Source: JACQAP01 sp035275265
GTDB taxonomy: Bacteria; Pseudomonadota; Gammaproteobacteria; Burkholderiales; JACQAP01
Reading direction: 5' to 3'
Assembly: GCA_035275265.1 (NCBI GenBank)
Contig: DATENC010000012.1
Coordinates: 1 to 64,000 of the forward strand
Length of the DNA stretch: 64,000 bases
Each line of letters starts with the position of its first letter. Position 1 is the stretch's first letter. The notes under the pieces are model-generated. The model was not told the origin of the DNA. It saw only the letters and a list, made by a program, of their open reading frames with translations, and ran no database searches. Below, piece after piece: positions 35,084 through 44,642 of the stretch. The position numbers were made by a program, and so were the translations under genes.

Positions 35084-36268
35084 ATGAAAATCCTGATGAT
35101 TTCAGACGTGTACTTTCCGCGGGTGAACGGCGTATCCACGTCCATCCAGACGTTCCGACGCGAGCTTGTGATGCTCGGCCATGAAGTGGACCTGATCGCG
35201 CCTGCCTACCCCCTGCCATATACGGAGGATCACCGCACGCTGCGTGTGCGTTCCCGGTATCTTCTGTTCGACCCCGAAGACAGGATGATGATACCGGGAG
35301 ACGTGCGCAGGCTCTTGCCACGGTTGCGGGAATCCTCCTATGACCTGGTCCATATCCAGACGCCGTGCGTCGCCCATTACCAGGGTATCGATATCGCCAA
35401 CCTGCTCAACATCCCCAGGGTGGAGACGTACCACACTTTTTTCGAGGAATACCTTTTCCACTATGTGCCGGTGGTTCCGAAGGCCCTGGTGCGTGCGTTA
35501 TCGCGGCGATTTTCGCGAAGCCAGTGCAATCAGCTTGACGCACTGGTGGTGCCATCGACTGCAATGCGCGACAAGCTGGTGGAGTATGGCGTGCGCGTGC
35601 CGATGCATGTGGTACCCACCGGCATCCCGCTCGCGCAGTTCGCCGCCGGCGACGGCGATGTCTTTCGCGTGGCTCATGGCATTCCGAACGATCGCCGGGT
35701 ATTGCTGTTCGTCGGACGAGTAGCGTTCGAGAAGAACGTCGACTTCCTGCTGCGAGCGCTGGAAAGGGCGGTCTCGGTAATTCCCGACCTGCTGTTGGTA
35801 ATCGCGGGGGAAGGGCCGGCCCAGGCATCGCTCAGGAGACTCGCCGCGAAACTCAATCTCCAGGAACACGTATTGTTCGTCGGCTATCTCGACCGGCGTG
35901 ATGCGCTGCTCGATTGCTACCGGGCTGCAGACGCCTTCGTATTCGCATCGCGCACCGAGACCCAGGGGCTGGTGCTGCTGGAGGCGATGGCACTCGGGAT
36001 TCCGGTCATTTCCACTGCCGTGATGGGCACGCGTGACATTGTTGGGCCAGAGCGCGGCGCGCTGGTGCCGGATGACGACGAAGCGGATTTCGCCGAACAC
36101 ATCATCAGACTGATGCGCGACGGCGATCTGCGCGCGCGGCTCGCCGAGGAAGGCCGCGCTTACGTGCGCGAGTGGCACGCCGATACGCTGGCGCGAAAAC
36201 TGGTCGCCACGTATCAGGACGTCCTCGCCGCGTACCCGGCCGCTCGCGCGGCCTCCTGCCCCGCATAA
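35084..36268 (+). CDS. GT4-family glycosyltransferase
   Basis: A 394-residue protein from the ATG at 35084, which begins the Rossmann strand MKILMISDVYFPRVNGVST. In-frame upstream codons (35018 GTG, 35039 ATG) lack a better site. The C-terminal domain has the nucleotide-sugar motif with two Glu (SRTETQGLVLLEAMALG). The N-terminus resembles diacylglycerol glycosyltransferases of the MgtA/SqdX type, so a glycolipid product is plausible. The substrate is not proven by sequence. Confidence 0.82.
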   Translation: MKILMISDVYFPRVNGVSTSIQTFRRELVMLGHEVDLIAPAYPLPYTEDHRTLRVRSRYLLFDPEDRMMIPGDVRRLLPRLRESSYDLVHIQTPCVAHYQGIDIANLLNIPRVETYHTFFEEYLFHYVPVVPKALVRALSRRFSRSQCNQLDALVVPSTAMRDKLVEYGVRVPMHVVPTGIPLAQFAAGDGDVFRVAHGIPNDRRVLLFVGRVAFEKNVDFLLRALERAVSVIPDLLLVIAGEGPAQASLRRLAAKLNLQEHVLFVGYLDRRDALLDCYRAADAFVFASRTETQGLVLLEAMALGIPVISTAVMGTRDIVGPERGALVPDDDEADFAEHIIRLMRDGDLRARLAEEGRAYVREWHADTLARKLVATYQDVLAAYPAARAASCPA

Positions 36269-36364
36269 GGGCCGGGAGTATTTGAGACCTAAAGGCTGCC
36301 CTCGCCCGCACGTGATGCCGCTACACTGTGAACGCGGGCAATACGGCAATGTTGGAGGTCGGTC

Positions 36365-36916
36365 ATGGAACAGGCTCGGGAAGGCAAGGAGATCGCGACG
36401 CTGGCGGGCGGTTGTTTCTGGTGTCTGGAGGCGGTATACGATCGTCTGCAAGGGGTGGAAAGCGTGGAGTCCGGGTACATGGGCGGCCAACGCCCCGATC
36501 CGACATACGAAGCAGTGTGCAATGGCGACACCGGACATGCCGAGGTGGTGCGTGTCACATTCGATCCGAAAGTGCTCAGCTACCGCGACCTGCTGGAAGT
36601 CTTCTTCGTGATCCACGATCCGACTACACTCAACCGTCAGGGCAACGACGTCGGCAGCCAGTACCGTTCGGCGATTTTCTACCATACGCCGGCGCAAAAA
36701 TCGGAGGCGGACAAGATCGTCAGCGAACTCTCGCGGGATAAGGTCTTCGCGGACCCGATCGTTACCGAAATTGTGCCGGCCGCGGAGTTCTACATTGCGG
36801 AGCGCTATCACCAGGAGTACTTTCAGAACAATCCGAACCAGCCGTACTGTCACTACGTGGTGGCGCCAAAGGTGGCCAAATTCAGGGAGAAGTTCGCCAG
36901 ACGGATGAAGAAGTAA
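36365..36916 (+). CDS. msrA: Peptide methionine sulfoxide reductase A
   Basis: A 183-residue cytoplasmic enzyme with the catalytic motif GGCFWC (about residues 15-20), followed by VYDRLQGVESVESGYMGG and QYRSAIF, all typical of MsrA. It reduces methionine-S-sulfoxide using thioredoxin. The catalytic Cys is in place, and the second Cys of CFWC is a common variation. It lies 96 nt after the glycosyltransferase on the same strand, with no MsrB nearby. Confidence 0.95.
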   Translation: MEQAREGKEIATLAGGCFWCLEAVYDRLQGVESVESGYMGGQRPDPTYEAVCNGDTGHAEVVRVTFDPKVLSYRDLLEVFFVIHDPTTLNRQGNDVGSQYRSAIFYHTPAQKSEADKIVSELSRDKVFADPIVTEIVPAAEFYIAERYHQEYFQNNPNQPYCHYVVAPKVAKFREKFARRMKK

Positions 36917-37106
36917 GGAGACTGAATCGCCTCGGAACGGGCAGCGGATGCAGCCGTGGCTTCGATGGCAGGGGTCTTCGCTTCACTGATGGGTGAACAT
37001 CCGCGCGGCCGGACCGGCCCGCGGGCGTTCCGCTCTAGATTGACCCGACGGATTGTCGATCGGGCCGTTTTCGTCATTGCAACCAGTGCAGGGAGGTCTC
37101 GCAGCC

Positions 37107-37580
37107 ATGGCAACACTCAGCATTAACGGTCAAAGTTACTTTACGGATTCGCCGCCCGACACGCCGCTCATGTGGGTCATCCGCGAGGACTTGAGACTTA
37201 CGGGTACCAAGTTCGGATGTGGACTGGGCATTTGCGGCTCCTGTACCGTCCACGTCAACGGCCAGCCTGTACGCTCGTGCATGGTCAAGCTCGCCGACGC
37301 GGAGGGCGCCGTCATTACCACCATCGAAGGATTGCACCCGTCGGATTCGCATCCGGTGCAAAAGGCCTGGATCGAAGCCCAGGTTCCTCAATGCGGTTAC
37401 TGCCAGTCCGGGCAGATCATGCAGGCGGCAGCGCTGCTTGCAGTCAATCCCAGTCCCACCGACGAGGAAATCGTGGCGCACATGAACGGCAACCTGTGCC
37501 GTTGCGCAACCTACTCGCGCATCGTAGGCGCCGTTCAGCGGGCCGCGCAACTGATGAGGGAGGGGACAAATCATGGCTAA
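37107..37580 (+). CDS. 2Fe-2S subunit of molybdenum hydroxylase (IorA-like)
   Basis: A 157-residue protein from the ATG at 37107 with GGGAGG upstream. It has a plant-type ferredoxin cluster (FGCGLGICGSC, then a Cys at VRSC) and a second helical 2Fe-2S domain (QCGYCQSGQ, LCRC). It passes electrons from the molybdopterin subunit to an acceptor. Its stop overlaps the start of the large subunit by 8 nt (translational coupling). No FAD subunit is encoded nearby, as in the isoquinoline 1-oxidoreductase type. Confidence 0.92.
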   Translation: MATLSINGQSYFTDSPPDTPLMWVIREDLRLTGTKFGCGLGICGSCTVHVNGQPVRSCMVKLADAEGAVITTIEGLHPSDSHPVQKAWIEAQVPQCGYCQSGQIMQAAALLAVNPSPTDEEIVAHMNGNLCRCATYSRIVGAVQRAAQLMREGTNHG

Positions 37581-40020
37581 CACAAACACAAAGGGGATTA
37601 CGCGGCGCGAGTTCCTGGTGCGTTCGTCGGTAGTCGCCGGCAGCGGTTTCCTGAGCATCGGCCTGCCCGGATTGATCGCCAGCAGGGGCGCAGACGCCGC
37701 CGGCGCAACGCCGGCCTTTACCCCCTCTATCTGGTTCACCATTACGCCGGACGGCATGACGACGATGCACATTCTCAAGACCGAGATGGGCCAGCACGTC
37801 GGCACCGCTCTGGCGCAGGTGATCGCCGACGAACTGGAAGTCAGATGGGAGGATGTGCGGCTCGACACGCCGCTTGAAAGCGTGGAGAACTTCGCGACAT
37901 ACGGCTTGGCCTACACGGTCAATAGCGGCAGCGTGACAACCGAGTTCGACCGCATCGCGCGTGCCGGTGCCGCCGGCCGCATCGTGCTGGTGGAGGCGGG
38001 CGCGAAGTTACTCGGCGCCAAAGTGGGCGATTGCCGGGCGGAATCGAGCCGTGTCATCGACAAGACGTCAGGCAGGACGGTGGGCTATGGCGAAATCCTG
38101 CAGAAAGTGAAGATCGACCGGAAGTTCTCCTATCCGTCCGATTTCAAGAAGATTCCGCTCAAAGACCGCAGCCAGTACAAGATCATCGGCAAGTCGCTCC
38201 CTGCACTCGACATTCCGGCCAAGACCAACGGCCAGGCCAAATACGGCATCGACGTATTCCTGCCGAACATGGCTTATGGCGCGCTGGTTCCGCCGCGTAC
38301 CCGCTATGCGTCCAAGGTGCTGAGCATCGACGATTCGGAAGCGAAGAAAATTCCGGGCTTCATCAAGGCGGTCAAGATCGATGATGCGATGGGCAAATGC
38401 ACCGGTTGGGTGGTGGCGGTCGCGGAAAAATTTCCGGCTGCGATGAAAGCTGCCAAGGCTCTGAAGGTGAAATGGGACGCGGGCCCTTACGCGAACCTGA
38501 GTTCGGCCACACTTCTCGAGCAGTACAAGCAGCTTTCCACAGACGAGAAGGCAGGCGCGCCCTGGGTCCTTGAAGGCGATGTCGATCGGGGATTTAGCGA
38601 GTCCGAAAAGGTGCTCGAGCAGGAGTACACCACCGACATGGTGTGCCACGCCACGATGGAGCCGCTCAACGCCACGGTGCAATTCACCAACGGCGAGTGG
38701 CATGTCCACGTCGGCACGCAAAGCACGTCCTTTGCGCGCATGACGCTGACGGCTTACCTGTCCCAGGTGCTGAAGAAGAAACCGGAGGAGTTGAAGGTTT
38801 TCGTTCACCAGTACCTTGTGGGCGGCGGCTTCGGCGGCAAACAGGACTATGACGATATCCTGGCGGCGGCCTATTGCGTCAAGGAAACCGGCCGGCCGGT
38901 AAAGCTGATCCACACGCGCGAAACGAATTTCGCGACCAGTTTCGCGCGCACGCCCACCTATCACAAAGTCAAGGCCGGAATAAAAAACGGCGAACTGGTG
39001 GCGATGAATCAGGACATCGTCTGCGGCTGGATGGGTGCGCGATTCGGGGTCGGCAAGAAGTATGGTTCCGACTGGCTGCAGCTTGATTCCTGGGAAGAGA
39101 ACAAGCGGGATATCGACCAGTGGTCCATCGGCGGCAGCGATCACTGGTACTACCTCAAGAACCATCGCGTGCGTGCCTGGAACCACGAACCCACCACTTG
39201 GGCGGTGCAAGCCAGCGCTTTGCGTACCGTGTCGAACTCGTACAACATTTTCGTCGTCGAGTCGTTCATGGACGAGGTAGCAGCCGCGGCTGGCCGCGAC
39301 CCGCTCGAGTTCCGGTTGTCCATGTTGAACGGAAAGGGCGGCAATCGCGGCATACCCAACTCTGGCTATCCGCCGGGAACCCGCTCGGACTACTACATGG
39401 ATCAGCTCTGGATCTCGCTGCCCTGGGCCACGCAGGATTCCTGGCCCCTCTATGAGTCGGCAACCGTGGGCGGCGCGCTGCGTCTGGCGAATTGCCTGCG
39501 GGTGGCTGCGGGCAAGGCGGGTTACGGAACCAAGCGCCTGCCGCCAAACACCGGTCTAGGCATTGCGGTGACCGCAGCGGAGGAACGCCAAAGCCCGACC
39601 TGGGTCGCAGGCATCGCAGAAGTAACCGTCGATCCGAAGACTGGCAGGTTCACCATTAATCGCCTGACGATGGCGATGGATCCGGGTGCCGTGGTCAATC
39701 CGCGAAACGTGGAGGCGCAGATTCAGGGTTCGGCGTTGTGGGGTGCCAGCCAGATCATGTCCGAGCGCCTGACGCTGAAAAACGGCGCGTTCGAACAGTC
39801 CAATTACGGCGACTACTTGCCGATCCGGCTGGCGCAAGTTCCGGAGATCGATGTCACGATCATCCAGTCCGACCACCATCCGAGCGGCGTCGGCGAACCA
39901 GCTTCCACCGTGGTCGCGCCGGCGGTGGCCAACGCCATCTTCAATGCCGTGGGTGCGCGAGTGCGACATATGCCCATCTCGCCCGAGGCGGTGCTGAAGG
40001 CGATGAAGCAGAAGGCCTAA
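37573..40020 (+). CDS. Tat-exported molybdopterin-binding subunit of a xanthine dehydrogenase-family oxidoreductase (IorB-like)
   Basis: An 815-residue protein. It opens with a twin-arginine signal (TRREFLVRSSVVAGSGFL), so the folded enzyme with its small subunit is likely carried to the periplasm. Two molybdopterin domains are seen, with GGGFGGKQD in the cofactor site and the catalytic Glu in GVGEPAST near the C-terminus. It hydroxylates aldehydes or N-heterocycles using water. The periplasmic, FAD-free type usually donates to a cytochrome c, which is not encoded here. A strong hairpin follows the stop. Confidence 0.9.
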   Translation: MANTNTKGITRREFLVRSSVVAGSGFLSIGLPGLIASRGADAAGATPAFTPSIWFTITPDGMTTMHILKTEMGQHVGTALAQVIADELEVRWEDVRLDTPLESVENFATYGLAYTVNSGSVTTEFDRIARAGAAGRIVLVEAGAKLLGAKVGDCRAESSRVIDKTSGRTVGYGEILQKVKIDRKFSYPSDFKKIPLKDRSQYKIIGKSLPALDIPAKTNGQAKYGIDVFLPNMAYGALVPPRTRYASKVLSIDDSEAKKIPGFIKAVKIDDAMGKCTGWVVAVAEKFPAAMKAAKALKVKWDAGPYANLSSATLLEQYKQLSTDEKAGAPWVLEGDVDRGFSESEKVLEQEYTTDMVCHATMEPLNATVQFTNGEWHVHVGTQSTSFARMTLTAYLSQVLKKKPEELKVFVHQYLVGGGFGGKQDYDDILAAAYCVKETGRPVKLIHTRETNFATSFARTPTYHKVKAGIKNGELVAMNQDIVCGWMGARFGVGKKYGSDWLQLDSWEENKRDIDQWSIGGSDHWYYLKNHRVRAWNHEPTTWAVQASALRTVSNSYNIFVVESFMDEVAAAAGRDPLEFRLSMLNGKGGNRGIPNSGYPPGTRSDYYMDQLWISLPWATQDSWPLYESATVGGALRLANCLRVAAGKAGYGTKRLPPNTGLGIAVTAAEERQSPTWVAGIAEVTVDPKTGRFTINRLTMAMDPGAVVNPRNVEAQIQGSALWGASQIMSERLTLKNGAFEQSNYGDYLPIRLAQVPEIDVTIIQSDHHPSGVGEPASTVVAPAVANAIFNAVGARVRHMPISPEAVLKAMKQKA

Positions 40021-40045
40021 CCGGCCGGTTGCTTGAACATCGGAT

Positions 40046-40076
40046 CGGCCCCGCGGCGCAAGGCGCCGCGGGGCCG
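40046..40076 (+). terminator. Strong GC hairpin after the hydroxylase operon
   Basis: A perfect 14-bp stem (CGGCCCCGCGGCGC and its complement) with a 3-nt loop, 26 nt after the stop. It lacks a long T-run (TGTTCGCT follows), so termination may be partial. Confidence 0.65.
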
Positions 40077-40154
40077 TGTTCGCTCCAATTCGGAACGGCG
40101 TGAGAGCGTGCCCTCCCGACCGCCTTTCATCTCAGCACGCAATGGGAGCGAGAG

Positions 40155-41603
40155 ATGTCGGACGACATTCTTTCTTTGACAGCCGGCGAACTGCTTGTGC
40201 GTTACCGCAGCAAACGCCTCTCGCCGACGGAAGTGACGCGAGCGGCGCTCGACCGCATCGCCAAACTGGATCCGATCTACAACGCTTTCGTGCTGGTGGA
40301 CGAAGCACGCGCACTGAGAGACGCGCGCGCCTCGGAGGCGCGCTGGCAGCGCGGTGAGCCGGCCGGACTGGTGGATGGCATCCCGGCCACAGTGAAAGAC
40401 CTCATCGTGACTGAAGGCTGGCCGACACTGCGTGGTTCGCGCACCATCGATCCGAAACAGCCGTGGACCGAAAATGCTCCACCGGTGGCGCGCATGAAGG
40501 AACAGGGTGCGGTATTTCTCGGCAAGACCACCACACCTGAATTCGGCTGGAAAGGTGTGACCGACAGCCCGTTGACCGGCGTCACCGTCAATCCCTGGAA
40601 TACGCGACTTACACCTGGAGGCAGCAGCGGCGGCGCCGCGGTTGCCGCAGCGTTGGGCATGGGTGCGATGCACATCGGCACGGACGGTGGCGGCTCGATC
40701 CGCATCCCTGCCGGGTTTTGCGGCTTGTTCGGCTTCAAGCCGACGTTTGGCATAGTGCCGGTGCATCCGCATTCACCGGCGGCGACCCTTTGGCACCAGG
40801 GACCGATCTCTCGCAATGTCGCCGATGCTGCGCTGATGCTTACCGTGATAGCTCGGTCCGATCCGCGCGACTGGTACCAGGCGCCGGCACTGAACATCGA
40901 CTATCGCCACGGTCTCGATTCCGGGGTGGGGGGTTTGCGCATCGGCTACAGCCGCACCCTGGGATACGCCCGCGTGGACCCTGAAGTTGCCACGCTGGTT
41001 GAAAAAGGGGTGCGTGCCTTCGAAGCGCTCGGTGCGCGGGTCGAGGAACTCGATCTCGAACTTGAAGACCCGATCACCATCATGCAGCCGATGTGGGCAG
41101 TCGCGCTGGCGCTCGCTATTGCACCCATGACTGCAACTCAACGCGCACTCGTTGACCCGCCGTTGCTCGAACTCGCGGAGCCCGGTTTTGGCTTGAGCGC
41201 GCTCGAATATCGGCGGCTGGAGCGTTCGCGCGAGGCGTTCGCGCGCCGCATGTGCATGCTGCACCAGGACTATGACCTTCTTATCACGCCTCAACTCGCG
41301 GTGCCGGCCTTTGAGGCCGGGCACGAAACGCCGCCTGGGTCCGAGCGAACCCGCTGGTGGGAATGGTCTCCTTTCACCTATCCCTTCAATCTTTCGCAAC
41401 AGCCGGCCGCCGCGGTGCCGTGCGGATTCACACGCTCGGGGCTGCCGGTGTCGATGCAACTGGTGGGAGACAGATTTGCCGATGCGCGCGTGCTGCAGGC
41501 GGCGCGTGCGTATGAGGCCGTGCAACCGTTCGTAATACCGAAGCCCGACCCGGCCGCGGTCCCACGAAAGCGGTCGATGGCAGGCACAACGCATTCCTCC
41601 TGA
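40155..41603 (+). CDS. Amidase (amidase signature family)
   Basis: A 482-residue protein with the Ser-cisSer-Lys elements: Lys in TVKDLIVT, and the GGSSGG loop within the signature (TPGGSSGGAAVAAALGM, then GTDGGGSIRIPA). Length and order match GatA/amidase family enzymes that hydrolyse carboxamides. There is no GatB/GatC partner nearby, so a catabolic amidase is more likely than tRNA amidation. It follows the molybdenum hydroxylase operon on the same strand and is followed by a cupin gene. Confidence 0.87.
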   Translation: MSDDILSLTAGELLVRYRSKRLSPTEVTRAALDRIAKLDPIYNAFVLVDEARALRDARASEARWQRGEPAGLVDGIPATVKDLIVTEGWPTLRGSRTIDPKQPWTENAPPVARMKEQGAVFLGKTTTPEFGWKGVTDSPLTGVTVNPWNTRLTPGGSSGGAAVAAALGMGAMHIGTDGGGSIRIPAGFCGLFGFKPTFGIVPVHPHSPAATLWHQGPISRNVADAALMLTVIARSDPRDWYQAPALNIDYRHGLDSGVGGLRIGYSRTLGYARVDPEVATLVEKGVRAFEALGARVEELDLELEDPITIMQPMWAVALALAIAPMTATQRALVDPPLLELAEPGFGLSALEYRRLERSREAFARRMCMLHQDYDLLITPQLAVPAFEAGHETPPGSERTRWWEWSPFTYPFNLSQQPAAAVPCGFTRSGLPVSMQLVGDRFADARVLQAARAYEAVQPFVIPKPDPAAVPRKRSMAGTTHSS

Positions 41604-41738
41604 GCGCAGAGTGAAGGTCGGCGCGGAATTCGGTCGGCCACGCAAATTGCGTCTGGCGGAACTGCCAAGGCGCTCTAAAGGATATCTTTCTTCCGGCGGT
41701 GTATTATCGGGCGAGAGCAACACACAAAGAGGACTGTC

Positions 41739-42659
41739 ATGACGGTAAAGGAAGTCATTCGCACCCGGACCGAGACACAAACGCCATACTCGAGCCGGGC
41801 CCGCTACCACACCTCGGAAAATCCGTTCACTTTCAGCTATCCGAATGTACCAGCCCGGCAGTTTCTGGCCGAACGCGACCGTGCGTTCGATACCGAGACG
41901 ACGACCGCCGCGATTGCGCTGGATGCTGCCGGTGATCTCGGGACGCCATATCCGGCCACCACGCCCACGCTGCTGTGCCGCTACTTGAAGATCCGTGCCG
42001 GGGAACAACTGCGTACAGCCTTTGTAGCTTCCGGCGCGATCTACTACGTCATGGCGGGCAGTGGCGAGAGCCGCAATGGGGCCGACTTGATCATGTGGGG
42101 CGCGGGCGATGTGTTCTGCTTCCCCGGGGGTAGCGAGACCACGCATCGCGCAGCTGGTTCCGATTGCCTGCTGTTCGTTGCGACGGACGAGCCGCTGCTG
42201 GCCTTCGGGCGGCTGAGCCCGCCCGCTCCTCAGCAGTCCGTGGTCGATACGGTGCACTGGCCCGCGCAGGAGATCGAGCGGCGCTTCGAAGCGGTATGGC
42301 AGCGGCCGGTCACCGAAAACACCACCGGTCATTCCGTGATGTTCTCAACTACGGCGCTAGCGCCGGGCTACGCGACCATCCCTTCGATCAACGTCGCGAT
42401 CAATACGCTTGCCGCCGGCGGTGATCAGCGCCCGCATCGCCACAACGGCGTAGCGGTGACGCTGGCGATCCAGGGCGAGGGCATCCACTCAATGATCGGC
42501 GGGCAGCGCCTGAACTGGTCCACCGGCGCTGCACAGATCACGCCTGCCACCCTGCTGCACTCGCACCACAACCGCGGCGCGAAACGCATGCGCTCGCTGG
42601 TCATACAGGACGAGGGATTGCATCACTACACGCGCACGCCGGGTTTCAGCTTCGACTGA
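41739..42659 (+). CDS. Double-cupin protein, gentisate dioxygenase-like
   Basis: A 306-residue protein with AGAGGA before the ATG. It shows two beta-barrel halves. The second contains a His cluster (QRPHRHNGVAVTLAIQGEG, then LLHSHHNRG) like the metal site of cupin dioxygenases. The layout is that of the gentisate 1,2-dioxygenase superfamily, though the overall match is to the fold only, so ring-cleavage activity is not certain. It may act on a product of the amidase or hydroxylase upstream. Confidence 0.72.
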   Translation: MTVKEVIRTRTETQTPYSSRARYHTSENPFTFSYPNVPARQFLAERDRAFDTETTTAAIALDAAGDLGTPYPATTPTLLCRYLKIRAGEQLRTAFVASGAIYYVMAGSGESRNGADLIMWGAGDVFCFPGGSETTHRAAGSDCLLFVATDEPLLAFGRLSPPAPQQSVVDTVHWPAQEIERRFEAVWQRPVTENTTGHSVMFSTTALAPGYATIPSINVAINTLAAGGDQRPHRHNGVAVTLAIQGEGIHSMIGGQRLNWSTGAAQITPATLLHSHHNRGAKRMRSLVIQDEGLHHYTRTPGFSFD

Positions 42660-42693
42660 AAACCCGCTGCTCGTCGCAGTATCTGCAAGACAA

Positions 42694-42713
42694 CGGGCAC
42701 TTGTCGGTGCCCG
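42694..42713. terminator. Hairpin between convergent genes
   Basis: CGGGCAC/GTGCCCG stem with a 6-nt loop in the 88-nt gap between the cupin and mipA stops. It could serve both strands. Confidence 0.5.
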
Positions 42714-42747
42714 CTTCGTTGAATCGTGCGCCGCGAAACGGAGCCCT

Positions 42748-43524
42748 TCAGAAACGGTAGGCTATTCCCGCGTTCGCATACCAGTTGTTGCGATCCTGCA
42801 CGATCGGCGAACCCGCCGTATCGTCCTGCAGCCGCTGGTAAGTGATTCCCCACAGGCCCAACCAATGCTTTGCGATATCCACGTCGCCCAGGAGGCCGGC
42901 CTGGATGGAACGCGCGCCGGAGCCGGGGCTATAGGCGGGTAGTCCCGTCGTAGCAGCCTGCTGCGGCGTGATGCCGAAATATCTCTGCGCGGATTTTTCG
43001 TCGCCCCAGGTTACTTGCCAGAATAGTCCGGCGCGCATGCGGCCCCAACTGAGGATGCCGGCAGTCGCGCGCAAATCGGCCTGGGATCCGTTGTCGCTGT
43101 CCACGTCGTGGCGATAGCGCAACAGCACGTTCAGCGGCATGGGTCCGATTTTCCAGTCGCCCTCCGCATGCAGGCCGAGCGAGACGCTGGGGTCGAGGTC
43201 TGCGAAGTGATGCTCTGTGAGGAACGCCGATTCATCGGCCTTGATGCCTTCCTCGTAGGCAAGTTGCGCGCCGAACACCACGCCGCCGAATGGCCGTGTG
43301 CGCCAGCCGACCTCCAAAATTCCCTGCGTCGTGCGCGCAAAGAAATGCTCGCCGTAGAGGCGAAGGTAGGGTATGGGATCGACCCGGTTGGTATCGGCGC
43401 CTTCATACGCAGGACGGACTCGCGCGCCGACACCGATGTATTTTTCGTCATCGGTGGCTTGCGCGAAAGCCTGCGAACAGGCGCAGGCGGCAATGCCGCA
43501 GAAAACAATCAGGAGTGTGCGCAT
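42748..43524 (-). CDS. MipA/OmpV-family outer-membrane protein
   Basis: A 258-residue protein with a signal peptide (LLIVFCGIAACACSQAFA). A series of amphipathic beta-strands follows and ends in the outer-membrane C-terminal signature (NAGIAYRF, aromatic last residue). The opening YIGVGARVRPAYEGADTNRV is typical of MipA/OmpV. The family includes MltA-interacting scaffold proteins, but most members are of unknown role. It is monocistronic and converges with the cupin gene. Confidence 0.88.
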   Translation of the reverse strand: MRTLLIVFCGIAACACSQAFAQATDDEKYIGVGARVRPAYEGADTNRVDPIPYLRLYGEHFFARTTQGILEVGWRTRPFGGVVFGAQLAYEEGIKADESAFLTEHHFADLDPSVSLGLHAEGDWKIGPMPLNVLLRYRHDVDSDNGSQADLRATAGILSWGRMRAGLFWQVTWGDEKSAQRYFGITPQQAATTGLPAYSPGSGARSIQAGLLGDVDIAKHWLGLWGITYQRLQDDTAGSPIVQDRNNWYANAGIAYRF

Positions 43525-43696
43525 CGTGTTTGCCGTGGAGGGATATGACGACAGACTGGCGCGCGGCCTGTTAAGTTCCGCAAGCCAGGGGAAAAGAGGC
43601 GAGAGTAAAGAGGGGAGGTAGAAAGTATTTACTCAGTCCTCAGTCCTCCTCACTCAGCCCTGTTTCTTTTCTCTTCCTCTCGCTCTGGCCGTCCCG

Positions 43697-44530
43697 CTAG
43701 AGCATCTCTAACGGTACTGGCGTGGTCGGCGGCGCAAACAGGCGGTCGAGTTCCGCGAGCTGATCTTTCGTCAGCGGTCGGTCGAGCGCGCCGAAATTTT
43801 CTTTCAAGCGCGCGCGCTTGCCAGTCTTCGGGATGGCGATGATGTCATCGTTGGCGAGCAGCCGGGCGAGGGCCGCTTGCGCGGACGTCATGCCGTGGCG
43901 TTCCGCGAATTCGGCCAACTTCGGATTGCGTACCAATCTTGCCTGCTCGATCGGCGAATAGGCCATTACCGGAATACACTTCTTGCGCAACCATGGCAAC
44001 AAGTCCCATTCGATGCCGCGGCGGGTGAGGTTGTAGAGCAACTGGTTCGTTGCCACACCTTTGCCGCCGGGCACGGACAATAGTTCCTGCATGTCCTCGA
44101 GGTCCAGGTTGCTCACGCCGTAGTGGCGGATTTTGCCGGCCTTCTGCAGCGCCATGAATGCTTCCATGGTTTCCGAGAGCGGCACGTTCCCGCGCCAATG
44201 CAGCAGGTATAGATCGATGCGGTCGGTGCGCAGTCGCTTGAGGCTGCGTTCGCACGCAGCCACCGCGCCTTTGCGCGTGGCGTTGTGTGGATAGACCTTG
44301 CTTACCAGAAAGGCCTCGTCTCGGCGGCCGGCGATCGCTTCACCGATCAATTCCTCAGCCTTGCCTTCGCCGTACATCTCCGCGGTATCGATGAGGGTGA
44401 TGCCAAGATCCAGGCCGAGCCTCAGCGTGGCGAGTTCCTCGGCGCGGGCCGCCTTGTTTTCGCCCATATGCCAGGTGCCCTGCCCGAGCGCGGGAACGCG
44501 TTCGCCCGATGGGAGTGCGACTGTCTTCAT
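43697..44530 (-). CDS. Aldo/keto reductase
   Basis: A 277-residue TIM-barrel enzyme from the ATG at 44530. The catalytic tetrad is present: Asp in LIDTAEMYG, Tyr in the same motif, Lys in LVSKVYP and His in YLLHWRG. The NADPH site is seen in AIPKTGKRARLKEN. It reduces aldehydes or ketones in the cytoplasm, substrate unknown. The upstream in-frame extension to 44920 covers the neighbouring ThDP gene and is rejected. Confidence 0.9.
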   Translation of the reverse strand: MKTVALPSGERVPALGQGTWHMGENKAARAEELATLRLGLDLGITLIDTAEMYGEGKAEELIGEAIAGRRDEAFLVSKVYPHNATRKGAVAACERSLKRLRTDRIDLYLLHWRGNVPLSETMEAFMALQKAGKIRHYGVSNLDLEDMQELLSVPGGKGVATNQLLYNLTRRGIEWDLLPWLRKKCIPVMAYSPIEQARLVRNPKLAEFAERHGMTSAQAALARLLANDDIIAIPKTGKRARLKENFGALDRPLTKDQLAELDRLFAPPTTPVPLEML

Positions 44531-44642
44531 GGCCGATCTCGCAAGGTTGGGCGAATGCGAAAGTATAGCCTCGGCTCTGCTCCCTGGATGACTGGCTCGC
44601 TCGCAACTGCGGATGCAGCGCCCGGCGCTGCGGCGCCATCCC

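Noticed and set aside
35498..36853. 451-codon minus-strand ORF across the glycosyltransferase and msrA
   Set aside because: It crosses two well-supported genes on the other strand and has no motif.
36999..37026. GC-rich dyad after msrA considered as a terminator
   Set aside because: The stem is imperfect and no T-run follows, too weak to annotate.
40773..42332. 519-codon minus-strand ORF opposite the amidase and cupin
   Set aside because: Arg/Gly/His-rich antisense product, no domain.
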